This document shows positions 49,201-60,814 of a stretch of 64,000 nt of DNA, piece by piece. The DNA comes from Druceiella hillmani (Eukaryota > Arthropoda > Insecta > Lepidoptera > Hepialidae): contig JAYKKI010000027.1 of NCBI GenBank assembly GCA_039881145.1, positions 20,099,001 through 20,163,000 of the forward strand, in the 5' to 3' direction. Within the stretch, counting starts at the first letter, position 1; each line of letters starts with the position of its first letter. The position numbers and the translations under genes were made by a program. Under the pieces are notes generated by a model. That model was not told the origin of the DNA. It worked only from the letters and a program-made list of their open reading frames with translations, and searched no databases.

Positions 49201-52200
49201 GCTCTCCTTACCCATATTATCCCCCACCACCTGGTCACCCCCATCCAGCTTACCCACCGCATCCAAACAGTGGATCGTACCCAGGGTATCCACCAGCTTA
49301 TCCCCCAACTTACCCTTCTCCATATCCCTCACCTTATCCTGCACCTTATCCTCCATATATCCAGCCAGTACCCTCCGTAGCATATGAAAACCCTTATTCA
49401 GGAAGTGGGATCGCACCATTTCCATCAGCTCCACTTGGTGTCGGAATAGGTGGTCATTATTCTGATGATTGTAAGTAGTTATGTAATTTTTGAAGTTATA
49501 TCTTCTTATTGTTTCATTTTTTGTGAACTGCAGAATTAAATACGGTACAATTATTTTAATGTTGTTAAAGTCAGAACTTTCGAAAATTGTCATAGATACA
49601 TTTGTGTCTCGAGAAATTGAATTTAAAGTAATCGATGAATAAAGTATTAAAGAATTATAAACAGATTTTCTCAATTTTTTCTAAAAGGTGTAAAACTATA
49701 TTTAAAATTCGTCTTACAGTGTCTTGTTTTAAATTTCTTGCATATATTTTTCAAAATTACACGAAGGTTGATCAAATATAAATCGGATTTATTTTTTTTT
49801 AAATTTACTGTTGTAGAATAAATAAAATTAATAAAGTCTTATTGTTCTATATAGTCTTCACCCTTATTTACACATTTTTTTGTCCCCTTTCAAAGAAGTC
49901 ATTGTTATTCGTTTCTGAAGGCATCATCTAACATCATAAAACTGGTCATCGAAGAATAAAATTGGTCATTTCCCTACTCAATTGCCCACAAACATTTTCA
50001 CACTTTGGTCAAAACTATGTCCTGGGTGGACATAGTTCTTTATGTGTCCCAGCTTGGGAGTAGTCATATGGAGATATATTTAGGCTAAAGGGCAGTTATT
50101 CGAGTATTTACCAATGATTTTGTCCCATTGTAAGGTGCCAATTATCTTCAATCAGCTTGCAGATCTTGCAAATGTATGCTTCAGTAACGCTTATCTGCAG
50201 TCAGCACGCATGTATGTTGCGTTCCACCAATCCTCTGTGATACGAAAATTTTTTTTGCCAATCATAAACTTAGGTTCTTGGAAGCGTTTTTTCAGGGAAT
50301 TGAAGCAAAATTTTGTCACTGTCAATCGATACAAAATTTTGATCTCATGTGACAATAATTTAATTATGATATGTTGCTCAACGGACCTCTATACTTCTTG
50401 TTCAGACATGAGGCTACTGGCAGTAAATCGATTCTGGCGACTGAGGCATATGGACTTCCCTTATTTCAACATTCCCACCCAACACATACCAAGACGTGGC
50501 ACGTCACTCGGCCTATCCGTCAAGTGGGAAAAAGAAAGTCTGGTTTATATTTGATCTAACCTAGTACATTTATATTCATTTAATTCTGAATTCTGATGGG
50601 ATTATCATTTTTATTTATCTTTCTGTCTATCTGCCTTAACTAATTGTTTATTGAAGTTTTTGTATAAGTAAAAATAAATTTCTTAGATCTTATATATTCA
50701 GATATAGATAAAAAAATGAGACACCTATGGGTTATGTAGTCTAAAATTAAGTGTTAATAAATTTTATTATATGTTCGTTTCTTTCCTGGCAACTCACAAA
50801 TTACTTAAAATAATAAATAAAGATTATTTAAGAAAAATAATAGTACATAATGTTTAATATGACTAGCTCTGATAAGTTTTTCTTACTTTTTTATTTTTCT
50901 TTATTTACACATAAATTATATTTTTTAAATTGTAGAAAATGTGAGAAGTGAATTAGTTCTATATTCCATTCTGATGTAAAGTTATGACATTTTTTAATTG
51001 TAATTTCAAGGTATATACTGGGTGCCAAGTAATATTTCATCATACCACAGTCTCACTGCTACCGCACTGGTTGCCGGATATGAAGGCTGGGATGGAAGTC
51101 CCTTGTGGATTATAAGGGCAAGATATGGTGGTGATCTGATACCTGGCAAGTTGGCGTCGAAGCATCGGTCCGCATTTATATCTTTCGATGAAAAAGACGT
51201 CAGGGTTGAAAATTTTGAGGTAAATTATTATAGTAATTTACTATTGTAAAAAAGGTATTATTGTTTCCATTTGGTTACATTTTCCTCTTTGACAAAAGAG
51301 ACGTAGAAGTCAATAGTGGTACAGTATTTTTATGTTAACAAAGCACTTTACTATCAAGTGAAGCCCTTTTAAAGACTTGTGAAAATTGAAAATATGCACA
51401 ATTGTCCATGTATAATTATACAATACGCTACATATAAATAAAATAATATTGACAGATTCTATGCATAAACCCAGCTTTGATTCGTTGGGAACCTGCATCG
51501 ATGGGAGAAGTACCACCAAACGCTATGGTTGGAGGAGAAACAGGAACTGGGGAAAAGTTGTATATTGGCCGAGCAAAACATGAGTTGTCACTGACGCCTG
51601 GAAAGGTAATAAATCTTTATAAAAAATTAGTACATTTTTATTTTCACATTACATTACTGTGTGAAAAATTTTATAGGCCAACTCATTTTTCATGGTAAAT
51701 TAAAGATTGACGTTGATTATACATTACAGGAATAATATTAAATTTCTGGATACATCCTTAATCTCTTAAGGAAAACTTTTAAAAAGTTTTTTTTTCATTA
51801 ACTTAATATTTGTTCCTCTCTTAATTACTGTTAAGTTATTACATCCTCTTTAATGGTATGAGAAAGGATGGATAGGAATATAATAATATACATTAAAACA
51901 AATTTATTTCTTTGATTATTTTGGAATCAAACTTAAAATAAGTAAAATGGACGTTGCAAATAATTCAAACTAAAAACGATTGATTTAAGTAAACTTGTGT
52001 AACTGTCAAGGAGACACGTAAAAAAATGATAAGTGAATTGAATGTTATCGAGTGAATTATTTTCTTAACATTAGGATAAGAACATTAAAATTTTCTGAAA
52101 CTTTCCCATTAATTTTCATTGGAATTTTTGACTAATAAAAATTTAATTTTAAGTTGAGCAGTGTACCAAAAGTTAATATATTATATTAGTATAACAAAAA

Positions 52201-53288
52201 TCAACATAATAGATTCTTAAACTACATTAATTAATAATTATGATTACTGATGGTTTAATGGATAATAATTATTATAAATCTTGGTCAAATAAATAAACAA
52301 TTTTGTTTACCAGTGAGAATTTCTTTTATGATGGTAAAATTTAGTTTATATGCTAATGGGACACTATTACAATAGTGTTAATGGGACAATTAGAAAATTA
52401 TGATTATAGTATGAAAATTATGAAGCCATTTTCTACATGATGGGAGTTTTCTTACCGATTATGATAATAGTGGCTTACTTATAGTAAACTGTAATATTTT
52501 CCTATCATAGTTCCATCAAGGTGTACAGGTGGTGGCTAACAAAATTAGTATTTTTTTCTATGGAGTCTTATGCAATTTTGTAAAATATACTAAATATTAG
52601 TAAAAACATGGCATAATCTTAAAATATGTGTTGTTCAAGCTGGTATGTTTTACCTTGATTTCTTATTGCAATTTAAATATTAGGTGAAACACTAAAAATA
52701 TTTTAAAATTTACTAAAGCTTTATTGGACTTATATAATATATGTGGGTTTCCCATGTAATATTTAATGTTGTTTGCTAAAAAAAATTACCCTGTTTTTAA
52801 TAATGTGCAACCAAGCGATACTCTAAGAAAAATCACCAAATTTAATTTAAATCCTCTTCACATCATTTAATACTCTCACACTAAATATTTTGTATTTGAA
52901 GAGAGATATTTAACATGTATATTTCTAAATATATGTTAAATATCTATACATATAAAAAACCCTAAAATTTCAAATATGCAAGTTACTAGAGTTTGTAAAC
53001 CAATTTATAAGCATAAAATATATTTAATACTGGAACTATTTTAAATTATTGTACCATTTTTTTATTCAAAAGTTTAGTTATTTCATGAAAATTAAAGTTC
53101 TGTAGTTATAATATTGCCCTAAAAATAAATAAAAGCTACATAGGTTTAAAATTTAATTTCTCATTGATTTATTTAAAGATTTTGTTTCAAATTCATTACA
53201 GATTCACCCGAGCCATCGTTGCCTGTACATGCCATTTGGAGGCCGCGAAGTTAGACACATGAGATACGAAGTTTTAGTGAAACTTTGA
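46211..53288 (+). CDS. DM9 gene 2: Tyr/Pro-rich tail plus two DM9 (DUF3421) repeats
   Basis: Five coding exons (46211-46220, 49192-49470, 51011-51219, 51456-51605, 53202-53288) join into 244 codons plus stop. The tail (residues 1-96) is longer than in gene 1 and contains a run of four-residue units (YPSP, YPAP type), PPPPGHPHPAYPP and ENPYSGSGIAPF. Repeat 1 (about 100-168) has YWVPSN, GWDGSPLWIIRARYGGD and IPGKLASKH. Repeat 2 (about 177-244) has RWEPASMGEVPPNAMVGGE, GEKLYIGRAKHELSLTPGK, IHPSHRCLYMPFGGRE and YEVLVKL. Two usually conserved glycines of repeat 2 are replaced (HEL for HEG, SHR for S[HN]G). There is no signal peptide. Same fold and likely lectin-like role as gene 1; introns 2 and 4 differ in repeat content, so the duplication is not recent. 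Confidence 0.9.
46743..46783. repeat. Hairpin in DM9 gene 2 intron 1
   Basis: Arms cacagtgtgttttaaaaa and tttttaaacacactgtg pair over 17 bp with one bulged base around a 5-bp spacer. Confidence 0.75.
47563..47797. repeat. About 46-bp tandem repeat, five units
   Basis: Units begin catattaaaagtgtttaaac and go on ctttgtggtgtaaac; five clear units and a partial sixth. DM9 gene 2 intron 1. Confidence 0.9.
47820..48165. repeat. Two diverged copies of a ~110-bp unit, unrecognised
   Basis: The stretch ending aaagtaaaacttg (to about 48050) and that ending aaagtttaacttg (to about 48150) are similar along some 110 bp, with shared strings cacatatcgcaataattctt / ccatatcacaatgattctta and aatgtaccat / gatgtaccat. 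On the minus strand both can be read as parts of a similar peptide with stops. The GC content is higher than around it, so it may be an old transposon or gene relic. No family is recognised. Confidence 0.45.
48390..48520 (-). repeat. Dispersed repeat, copy B
   Basis: The inverted form of the segment at 55215-55312: it shares acgtaaatatattgccca, aattaat and the aatatt/ccattaaa strings. DM9 gene 2 intron 1. Confidence 0.5.
48995..49064. repeat. Hairpin MITE-like repeat before DM9 gene 2 exon 2
   Basis: The arms aataatattgtttacattga... and ...taatgtaaacaatactatt pair over about 32 bp with small gaps around the centre ttcattctagagaatgaa. It ends about 130 bp before exon 2. Confidence 0.75.
49192..49470 (+). 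CDS. DM9 gene 2 exon 2 (Tyr/Pro-rich tail)
   Basis: The acceptor is ggtttcag before 49192 and the donor gtaagt from 49471; phase 1 on both sides. The exon is 63 nt longer than in gene 1, apparently by growth of YP(S/A/P)P units (near 49285-49360). Confidence 0.88.
49845..50460 (-). pseudogene. mariner-type transposase relic, internally deleted
   Basis: On the minus strand, near 50310-50120, pieces read VYDWQKKFS, VERNIHAC, SVTEAYICKICKLIEDNWHL. This follows the helix-turn-helix part of mariner transposases (vydWhkkF..GR..ve, SVT..nI.kir.LIe.nrrLT). The far end (about 49900-49850) reads KKCVNKGEDYIE, like the mariner C-terminus. The catalytic middle is missing. It lies in DM9 gene 2 intron 2. 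Confidence 0.6.
51011..51219 (+). CDS. DM9 gene 2 exon 3 (first DM9 repeat)
   Basis: 209 nt as in gene 1. The acceptor is aatttcaag before 51011 (a weaker aag site) and the donor gtaaat from 51220. It encodes IYWVPSN, LVAGYEGWDGSPLWIIRARY and VRVENFE. Confidence 0.88.
51456..51605 (+). CDS. DM9 gene 2 exon 4 (second DM9 repeat, first half)
   Basis: 150 nt, phase 0 at both ends; acceptor attgacag, donor gtaata. It encodes RWEPASMGEVPPNAMVGGE and GEKLYIGRAKHE. Confidence 0.92.
51606..53201 (+). other. DM9 gene 2 intron 4
   Basis: 1.6 kb of AT-rich sequence without a recognised element. Confidence 0.6.
53202..53288 (+). CDS. DM9 gene 2 exon 5 (end of second DM9 repeat)
   Basis: 87 nt after the acceptor cattacag; TGA at 53286-53288. 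It encodes IHPSHRCLYMPFGGREVRH and YEVLVKL. Confidence 0.92.
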   Translation: MHPSHRCLYMPFGGREVRHMRYEVLVKL

Positions 53289-53395
53289 TAACATATGTTG
53301 TATAACCAAAAAAGTTATAATTATTTCATTAAAATACATTAAATAATATCTTTTAATATATAAAGATTAGAAATGTGTTTTTGTATATACTCATT

Positions 53396-53401
53396 AATAA
53401 A
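53396..53401 (+). terminator. Candidate poly(A) signal of DM9 gene 2
   Basis: AATAAA about 108 nt after the stop; nearer ATTAAA variants (about 53335) could also serve. Confidence 0.4.
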
Positions 53402-55500
53402 ATATTTTTTGATATACTGAAATCATACAGAGTTTGTTTTTTGTAAGTGAATATGAATTAAGTCTTAAATTTCTACTAAATAATTATACAATATTATGAT
53501 ATTTTCTATTATCAATAAAACTATGTTACTAAAAACTGAACAACTTCAAGCAATAAGAAATGCATTGAAAAGTATAAAATATTAAAGATATGAGTACTTT
53601 CTAGCAACTTTTATGGTTCAGTTTCGTTTCTCAGCATAAATAAATTTGCAAAATACTGCTATTGCTAGATATTTTTGGAATGGGTGTCAAGACTATGATT
53701 CTCTCCTTTCTTATGTAAATGCATTCCCACACACACAAATGAGTGTTACATTTCACTATGTTTTTTCAGCTTTTAACAAAAATATAGAAATTCAGAAATA
53801 ATAAAATTTCGTAAATTTGTGGCCCATGTTTAAAGTGACTCGATGAATAAACCTTACTTGACGCCCGACAAAATAACCTATAAAATGCATTTCCTGTTAT
53901 ATATGGCTAAAGTACAGAACTGTAATCAATAAAATATTATTTCTTAAAATTGGAATAGATGCTGGCAGAGTTTAATGAACTTTACTATATTCATAAATAT
54001 CACCGTCCGTCCTTTGACTTCACCATAATCAGTGCTTCAAGCTTATATATATTTGTACATACTATATAGTATCTAATCTGCCTACTAATGTCCTAGTCAT
54101 TTTATGCTTTTGTTTATTTCTGTACATACATATTTACCTGTCCACTAATATGCTAGTTGCTTTAGTAATTTCATGCATTTCTTTCTATTTGTACTATCTT
54201 ACTTATCTACTTACCTACTATAATCTTAGTTGCGTCATGCCTATTTGTATACCTTTATATACTTACCTAATTAATTACATTGTTATTTTCTTGCTTACAT
54301 CAAGACAAGTGAAATGAGTCTAAATTCAATGAGTTTATCCCTCATCAGTGACAAGTTCCTGTCACCACCTTTCGGCTACATCATTGTATCCTGATTTGGT
54401 TATAGGGCAGATTTATGCCGCCCTTAGTAGTGTCAAAACTTAGAGACTTTGTTATCAGATTATCATTAGACTTCTATCGATCATGGCACCTGTGCTTTTC
54501 ATTCTCAAAGATACCTTCAATTTCCATGGTAAAATCTTGTTTTATATGCTACAAATAAAAAACCATGTGTTAGTATCTACTGGCTAAACACTCAGTGCTT
54601 ATATATTATCATGCAGCTGGGCAGTAATACCTCCATATCTGGCTACTCATTAAAATTAAATTACTAACGAAACTTTATTTTCCTTTCCTACAATGCTTAA
54701 TTGTCACCTTTTCACTGTTTTATGTCATCAATTTCTTATTTATAATTCTCTAAAAGTTATTTCCTCAAATTTCAACTTTTTTCTTCCGGAATGTCATATC
54801 ATTCTTAAAAGTTTTTTTGGTAATTTTTAGGATTCCCTATCTTAAACTGGAAAACAGACCACTTGTAAGATTTAATGATAATATTGTATAACTCGTATGC
54901 CTGTCAATCCGTTATGTCCCAGCGATTGTCTTAAAAACTTATGTTATGCAGAAACTTGAAATTTGACATAGTAATATATCTTATAAACCAAAGCGTTTTT
55001 AGAATATTTATGTAAGAATAAAACATGGGGTTGATAAATAAAGTAATCAAAACAATTTTGTTATGAGGCGAAAATAGAGCACTTCCCTCCTCTTTCCGAA
55101 ATTAATGAATCAAAAATTATGAAAGAAACAGGATTGTTATAATCTAAGTAGAAGATTATAAGAAAATTATAGTGCTTATTCTGTATCTTATAATTTTTTA
55201 AATATCCACCATGTTTTTAGGCCTGCGAAATTTATAGGCAATATATTTACGTTGTGACAAATTAATATTTTTAAATAGTTTAATAGAAATATTATGTACC
55301 ATTAAATGTTTATAAGTGGCTATATATGTACAGAACTCTCCAGATAGGTTTTTGTCTTTTATACTTATTTTACATGGACTTATCCAAATAAAATACTTAC
55401 TTTATATGTAGCTCTTTTCAATAGTTTTTGTCCACATTAAGTTTTAGGGTCATACAACAACATAGGTTAAATAAATGATAAATTTCAAATATTGAATATA
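53402..55500. other. Intergenic stretch
   Basis: No gene seen. 54060-54290 is pyrimidine-rich with about three diverged units of the kind acttacctactaat...ctagttgc...tcatgc...ttctgtac. The piece 54890-55320 belongs to the dispersed repeat family. Confidence 0.5.
54885..55320 (+). repeat. Dispersed repeat, copy C
   Basis: Shares gcaatatatttacgttgtga and aatattatgtaccattaaat with copies B and A, and starts with a degenerate actcgtatgcctgtcaatcc string typical of this repeat type. Confidence 0.5.
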
Positions 55501-55520
55501 TGCAAAGATAATAATAAAAG

Positions 55521-55617
55521 CCCACCTGAAGATGTTGTAATACAACGAAACCTAGGTCGTGGTAAACAACTTAAAGAGAGTAGAAATAATACTACATCAC
55601 GTAATTTAATTTAATTG
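55521..55617 (+). repeat. Foldback element copy 4 (solo right arm)
   Basis: Only one arm, beginning cccacctgaagatg and ending atttaattgtgg. The inner border falls exactly at the first base of stem I of the hammerhead-like motif plus one C, so this copy starts where the motif starts. The inverted partner arm is absent. Confidence 0.85.
55522..55562 (+). ncRNA. Hammerhead-like motif in solo arm (copy 4)
   Basis: All core positions and stems are as in copy 1 (CCAC, CTGAAGA, GTTGT-AAT-ACAAC, GAAA, ACC-TA-GGT-C, GTGG). Flanking arm sequence has diverged (for example caacttaaagagag), while the 41-nt motif is unchanged. Confidence 0.4.
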
Positions 55618-56319
55618 TGGATAAATATTGAATTTTGTTTAACAGAGTTTCAAATACGATTAAACAACTTTTGAAGTAAATGTTTCTTTCATATTTACTG
55701 AAAACTCGTGAAATAAGAAGTTTATTTAAATTTCATTTTAATTTATTTTACTATTGAACTAATTAACTTTTTTATCTTCACTTATAATTTTTCTTTTTTG
55801 TTGATATTTCTAACTCTTAGAAAAATGCTATAAATTATAACTGGAACTATATAATTAAATTTGTATCGTAATCATAAGATAAATAGTTATTTATAACCAC
55901 ATTTACCTATGCATACTAAGTAATTATCTAAATAATTTCTTATATACAAATTGTCTCCTCTTGTTTAATTTGACATTACTGATGAATTTCTGTAAACAGA
56001 TTTATATTCATATATTCCTGATAAAAAATTTATTTATATAATTGTTGTAGCTCAAGAAATATTAGTTATAAGACTTTATTTTGAGTACCTAAATAGGTAC
56101 TCAAAAATAATATTTTGTTCTTTAAGTGGTAATGGCCTATTAAATAGTGTGTCAGGAGGAACTACTAGAACTGAGGAACTACTTCCTCTGTATTTACATG
56201 TGTGAGGTTGACTAGTGTTAATTAAGAGTTTAAAACGTTTTATAATTTGTTTCAGAATAAAAAAAAATTGGGAGTGCGAGTAGCGTTTACGCGTGGTTGA
56301 AGCGAAACTTCTTTGTTGT

Positions 56320-57055
56320 GGCAGGTATTATATGATCGATGGTGTAGTAATTTTACAAAGTAACTGTTTAGAAAGATGTTACTGCTGGCACCATCTAATT
56401 TTGTATTTACTATTGTTTATGTTTTTATATATTATATATTATGTTTTTATATATTTTGGCTTGTGTTTGGCATCATTTTAAATAAGTCAGTTTTGTTTTT
56501 AGGATGTTCATGTTGACAGCCACATTATGTGATAGCTGTATTTATTCTTGTTCCTTGCATTTTCAAATTAAAGTTGTCACCTAACTAAAGTCCACTTCGT
56601 TAGTTTTGTGTTGATTGCTAATAGCCAATCAGTTCCCGTCTTATTCTATACTAACCATAACTAATAGCAGATATCTTGAATCGTGGTTGGTTTATTCCCA
56701 TCCACTAAGGAATTACATTGTTCATCTCCAGAACTCGTCATCGGATCCTGATCTGGTCGATGGTGTATTTATTTTGCAAAGTAACTACTACCATAGACAA
56801 TATCTTGAATCACGGTTGATTTACTACCATCGGTTATCAAATCCCAATGTTCATCTCCAAAACAAATCATCGGACTCTGATCTGGTTGACGGTGAAGTTA
56901 TTTTGCAATGTAACAAATATCTTGATCCACAATTGATTGACTGCTATCAAGTTAAGGAGTTCCATTATCAGTTACATTTTTCGTTTTGGAATGTCATTAT
57001 AATTAGAATCACCACCATATTTATAAGGGACCACCATACTAATGTACATTTTTAA
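56320..57055 (+). repeat. Diverged tandem repeat of ~120-130 bp with an open frame
   Basis: Two full units (from about 56662 and 56790) and two partial ones (about 56330, 56925). The open frame 56615-57055 reads through them in register: YLESWLVYSHPLRN...LQNSSSDPDLVDGV, then YLESRLIYYHRLSN...LQNKSSDSDLVDGE, then KYLDPQLIDCY. An upstream piece reads MIDGVVILQSNC. There is no recognised family, no clear start or splice sites, and no signal peptide. It is more likely a non-coding repeat that happens to keep the frame (unit lengths 129 and 117 bp), but a relic of a repeat protein cannot be excluded. Confidence 0.5.
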
Positions 57056-57404
57056 ACATAATAATTATTGGTATTAAACTTTATAAAAATAGAATAGAAA
57101 TAAATTCAGGTGTATATGTGTAAATTTTAAGATACTCACGAGATTCTATAGTCAGTCGATGCTTTCAAATACATGAAACTGCATAAGGAAACTATAGACT
57201 GTACTGAATGTTATATTCGTCCCAAAAATCTGAATTACTCTCAAGTCACGTCTAAAGATGTTTTACTTCAAAAATCATTTAATCTTAAATAATAAAATAT
57301 ATATAAGAAAGAGTAAAAAAGTATGATTTAAAAAAATTAAAATACTTTTCATATACAGCAAATGATACATAATGCTGAAATTTTTTATAATATTAAAGAT
57401 GAAC

Positions 57405-57770
57405 CAACTAGCGAGGTTATAATTTATTTATTGCTCTTCAAAATAGTCTCCGTCATCATTTCAATGGAATCACTGGGAGAAACAGTTAATTCCTTGGATG
57501 TCTCTTAAATATTTTTTTTGAAAAGGCAGTCGCTGCTTCGTTCACGTCGAGGAATCATATTTCTCACAATTTATTTTTTTACTCGAGTATAAATAGAAAT
57601 TGCATGATGAGAGATCAAGGCTGTATGGTGGATGATCCATAATTTTTATACCCGATGTATCCAACTTCAGATGTTTGTCTAGCTGAGTGTGCAGAGGCAT
57701 TGTCATAATGAAGGAAGACTCTATTCAATAGTTGGACAATATTCTACTTTTACTTTTAGGACTCTATACA
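57405..57770 (-). pseudogene. mariner transposase relic, C-terminal part
   Basis: Minus strand: LHYDNASAHSARQT (second catalytic Asp motif HxDNAxAH), then after a shift HPPYSLDLSSCNFYLYSS, matching HPPYSPDLxPCDFxLF. The third catalytic Asp is replaced by Asn. NDDGDYFEEQ then resembles the mariner end. Stops and shifts make it inactive. Confidence 0.8.
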
Positions 57771-60700
57771 ATAGTGGACAATATTCTAGTTCAATTTTCG
57801 AATTTCAATTTATTTTTCATTTTGTAAAGGGCTACTTTGAAGAACTTTCAGTGCCACCCTCTTTTATATTTTGATGAAAGTGAATAAGATATATACGGAA
57901 AAGAACAATAGTTATATGGCTTTTGTTAAATTGGTACAGCAAACCTGCTTTCTAAGTTCCTGAGTACAAAATTCCTAAGATTATAATCAAAATAATATTA
58001 TCATATCTCATTGTATTCTTGAGATAAAACATTCAGATTTAACTACAGGTTTAAATGTTATCCAATGCATTGCATACTGGATTTCATATCAAATTGATGT
58101 GGAGTGACACGATTATTTTTAAGTAAACCATGCATTAGAAATTGAATATTCAGCAATATGTGTATGTGTATTATTTCACAGCAAAATATAGATCATATTG
58201 GTCAAGTATTATTTATAAGAGTGAAGTGTTTTAAGTGTGATTGTGATTGAGGAAATGTTGACATTAAAAAACATTTTTTATGGTAATTTATTTATCTGTA
58301 CTAAAGATTCAAATAAAAAAATTGTAGAATATTTTGTCTCATATTTTTCAGACGTACTTGAAGGAATATTCTTTTTTACCTATTAATCACCAGTCTATAC
58401 ATGCTCATATAACATTTAAATTCTAATTTTAAAATTTCAAAATTATAATCTCATTCCAATTAAGATGGAATATTTACAATAACTTTACAATGTGCATAAT
58501 AATTTGATAACATATGTATTTATATTTAACTAATTATATATAACCAATTTAATTATATGTGTGTTATGTATGGAGTACATAATAAATAAAATGTTGTTTA
58601 CATTTCAATATTAAAAGTTAACTAAAACAAAAAGAAAGATAACAAATTTACTCAACACAGCTAAATGACAAAATAAAAATAAACACCAAACATCTTGCAA
58701 CAAGACTCTCATAAGTACATCAAACAAAATGACTCAACAAAATATAATTGCTAAAGCATTAGACTGTGCAGTCTGTCATTTAACCTTCAACAAGTTCCTG
58801 TGTGAATAGTATAGCTTTGTGCACTAGCTTCACTGGTATTGAAGTAAGGTTTCTTTACATTATTGTCAGGTATCCATTTACGTACTAAATATTATTGGAA
58901 ATTGCAATTTGTGTTATCTCTCTTATCTATTTGTAATGGTGATAACATTTTATCTTTCTTAGTCACTGTCAGCTATTGTTCGAGTTTATTCTTATGATAT
59001 TTTTATGCTAATTAAGTTTTTTGGCTGCTTATATACTTGGTTAGTCATATTCTTGCATTTGAAAGTGAAAACATAAGTTTGAAGTACTGTAACATTTAAT
59101 TGGAGTAAGTTAATATACATATTTCATAACTTGTTTTTTGTAATCTTGTACAGTATTTATTTTGTGTATGGATGGTGTTTGAAATAAGTATTGCAATATA
59201 TAAATCATTACCCTTAACTATGTTTCGAAATGAGTTTTTTTAAACATCTGGTATTCTATGTTGACAGTATATAGATTTTAATTAAGCTATTAGAAATGTG
59301 ATTTTTTCTTGTTATTTCATTTATAGTATATTCCAATGAATAATTCATGTTTGTCAGTATGTTTGTAAATATCTTTGTTGTTAAATTAAGGAATATTTTA
59401 GCGGCCATGATTGTTACTATATTTGCTTAGGTGATAAATGATTCCTTTATAAAAGCATTTGCTCGATTATTAATCTTATTTAATTACAATCAGTAATATA
59501 AAATAATTAAGAAAACTATTTCAATTGAATTATTTGTATTGTAATGTAGTAGAAATAAGGAGCCTTTATAATAATTAGTGATTGCAATAATAATTATTGA
59601 ATATTTATCAAACCTTATCTTAAGTTTGATAAATGTTTCACTTTGCTTTGTTTACTTTATGCTTCCTGTATTTATTTGAACACTTTACATACATATGTAA
59701 AAATATTTCAATGAAATCATTATATGTGCAAAGAGTGAGTTATAATGTCAATCGGTTACATTGGCAACAGTTCCTTTTTTAAAGAAGTGTTAAAATTGTT
59801 AACTGAAAATGAGGAAACAAATTTTATTTATATTTGTTCTTCTGTAATTGTGCCTTTAATATTATAAGTTAAAAGTTCCTGTGTCTACATTGTATTCAGA
59901 CTTTGATACCATGAATGATATTTAAAAACTCATTTGGGTAAATATCTATACGTATTAGAGATATAATTTCATAATGGCTACTATACCAGTAATTGCAGGA
60001 ATGAGACGGTAGCATATTATTACATTACAGTGTATTTCTTTTGTGTTATTAAACACAGTTTTTTAATTTATAACAATTTTTAATTAAATTTTGTAATTTT
60101 TTTTCATTTTTGCAAGAATTAAACTTTAAAATCAATGCTTGATTAATAAATAAGTAAAAAACAGAGTTTCGCTAAACATACGTATCATAATTAATAAAAC
60201 AGAAAGTTGCTAACAAATTCTAATCTAAAATTGCTCAGTTTATTCAATCAGGGATGATGTCACCAAGTCATGGGACAACTAAATATCTACAAAATTATTT
60301 TTCTGTTACCTTTTTCATGTCATAAGTTCTAAAGTTTTTTATAAAAATAAATTGTTGTCAGTATTTTTGATTGATTAATGATTACATTTTTTAAAGGTAT
60401 TGCAATTAGAATACTTTGGTTTTAATAAGCTCATAAAAAACTAAGCTTAAGAAGGTTTGCTTGTGAAAAGATTCTGTTTCTCTTTTTATCATATTCTCTT
60501 CCCCAGACATGTTAATATTAAATTTAATCCTTTTTTAAATTATAAAGATTCGCTGCCTTTATTATTCTTCTATGCACAGTTGTTTTCAAGATATAGTGTT
60601 TTCAATATCTAGTAAATTGGATGAAATGGCTCACATGATAGTAAGTTTTCCGTAATTCTGTTTCCGCAAGGCCTTAGTAAGGAAATAATAAATTATCCGC

Positions 60701-60811
60701 TGAAGTAGAATTTTAATCTGTACTTTCTTGCTTATAGACCACCGGCTTAATATGATTATAGTTTCATATAGTAACACATTTCAATGAGATAAATTATAAT
60801 ATATTTTTCAG
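57771..60811. other. Upstream region of the third gene
   Basis: AT-rich with no coding exon seen. A non-coding first exon of the gene at 60815 should lie here, because its ATG exon opens with a splice acceptor. One candidate is TCATTT (58774, initiator-like) to the donor gtaagg at about 58845, but this is weak. Confidence 0.4.
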
Positions 60812-60814
60812 ATA

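Noticed and set aside
49162..49674. 170-codon frame on the minus strand
   Set aside because: Antisense shadow of DM9 gene 2 exon 2; the + strand has conserved splice sites and the paralog supports it.
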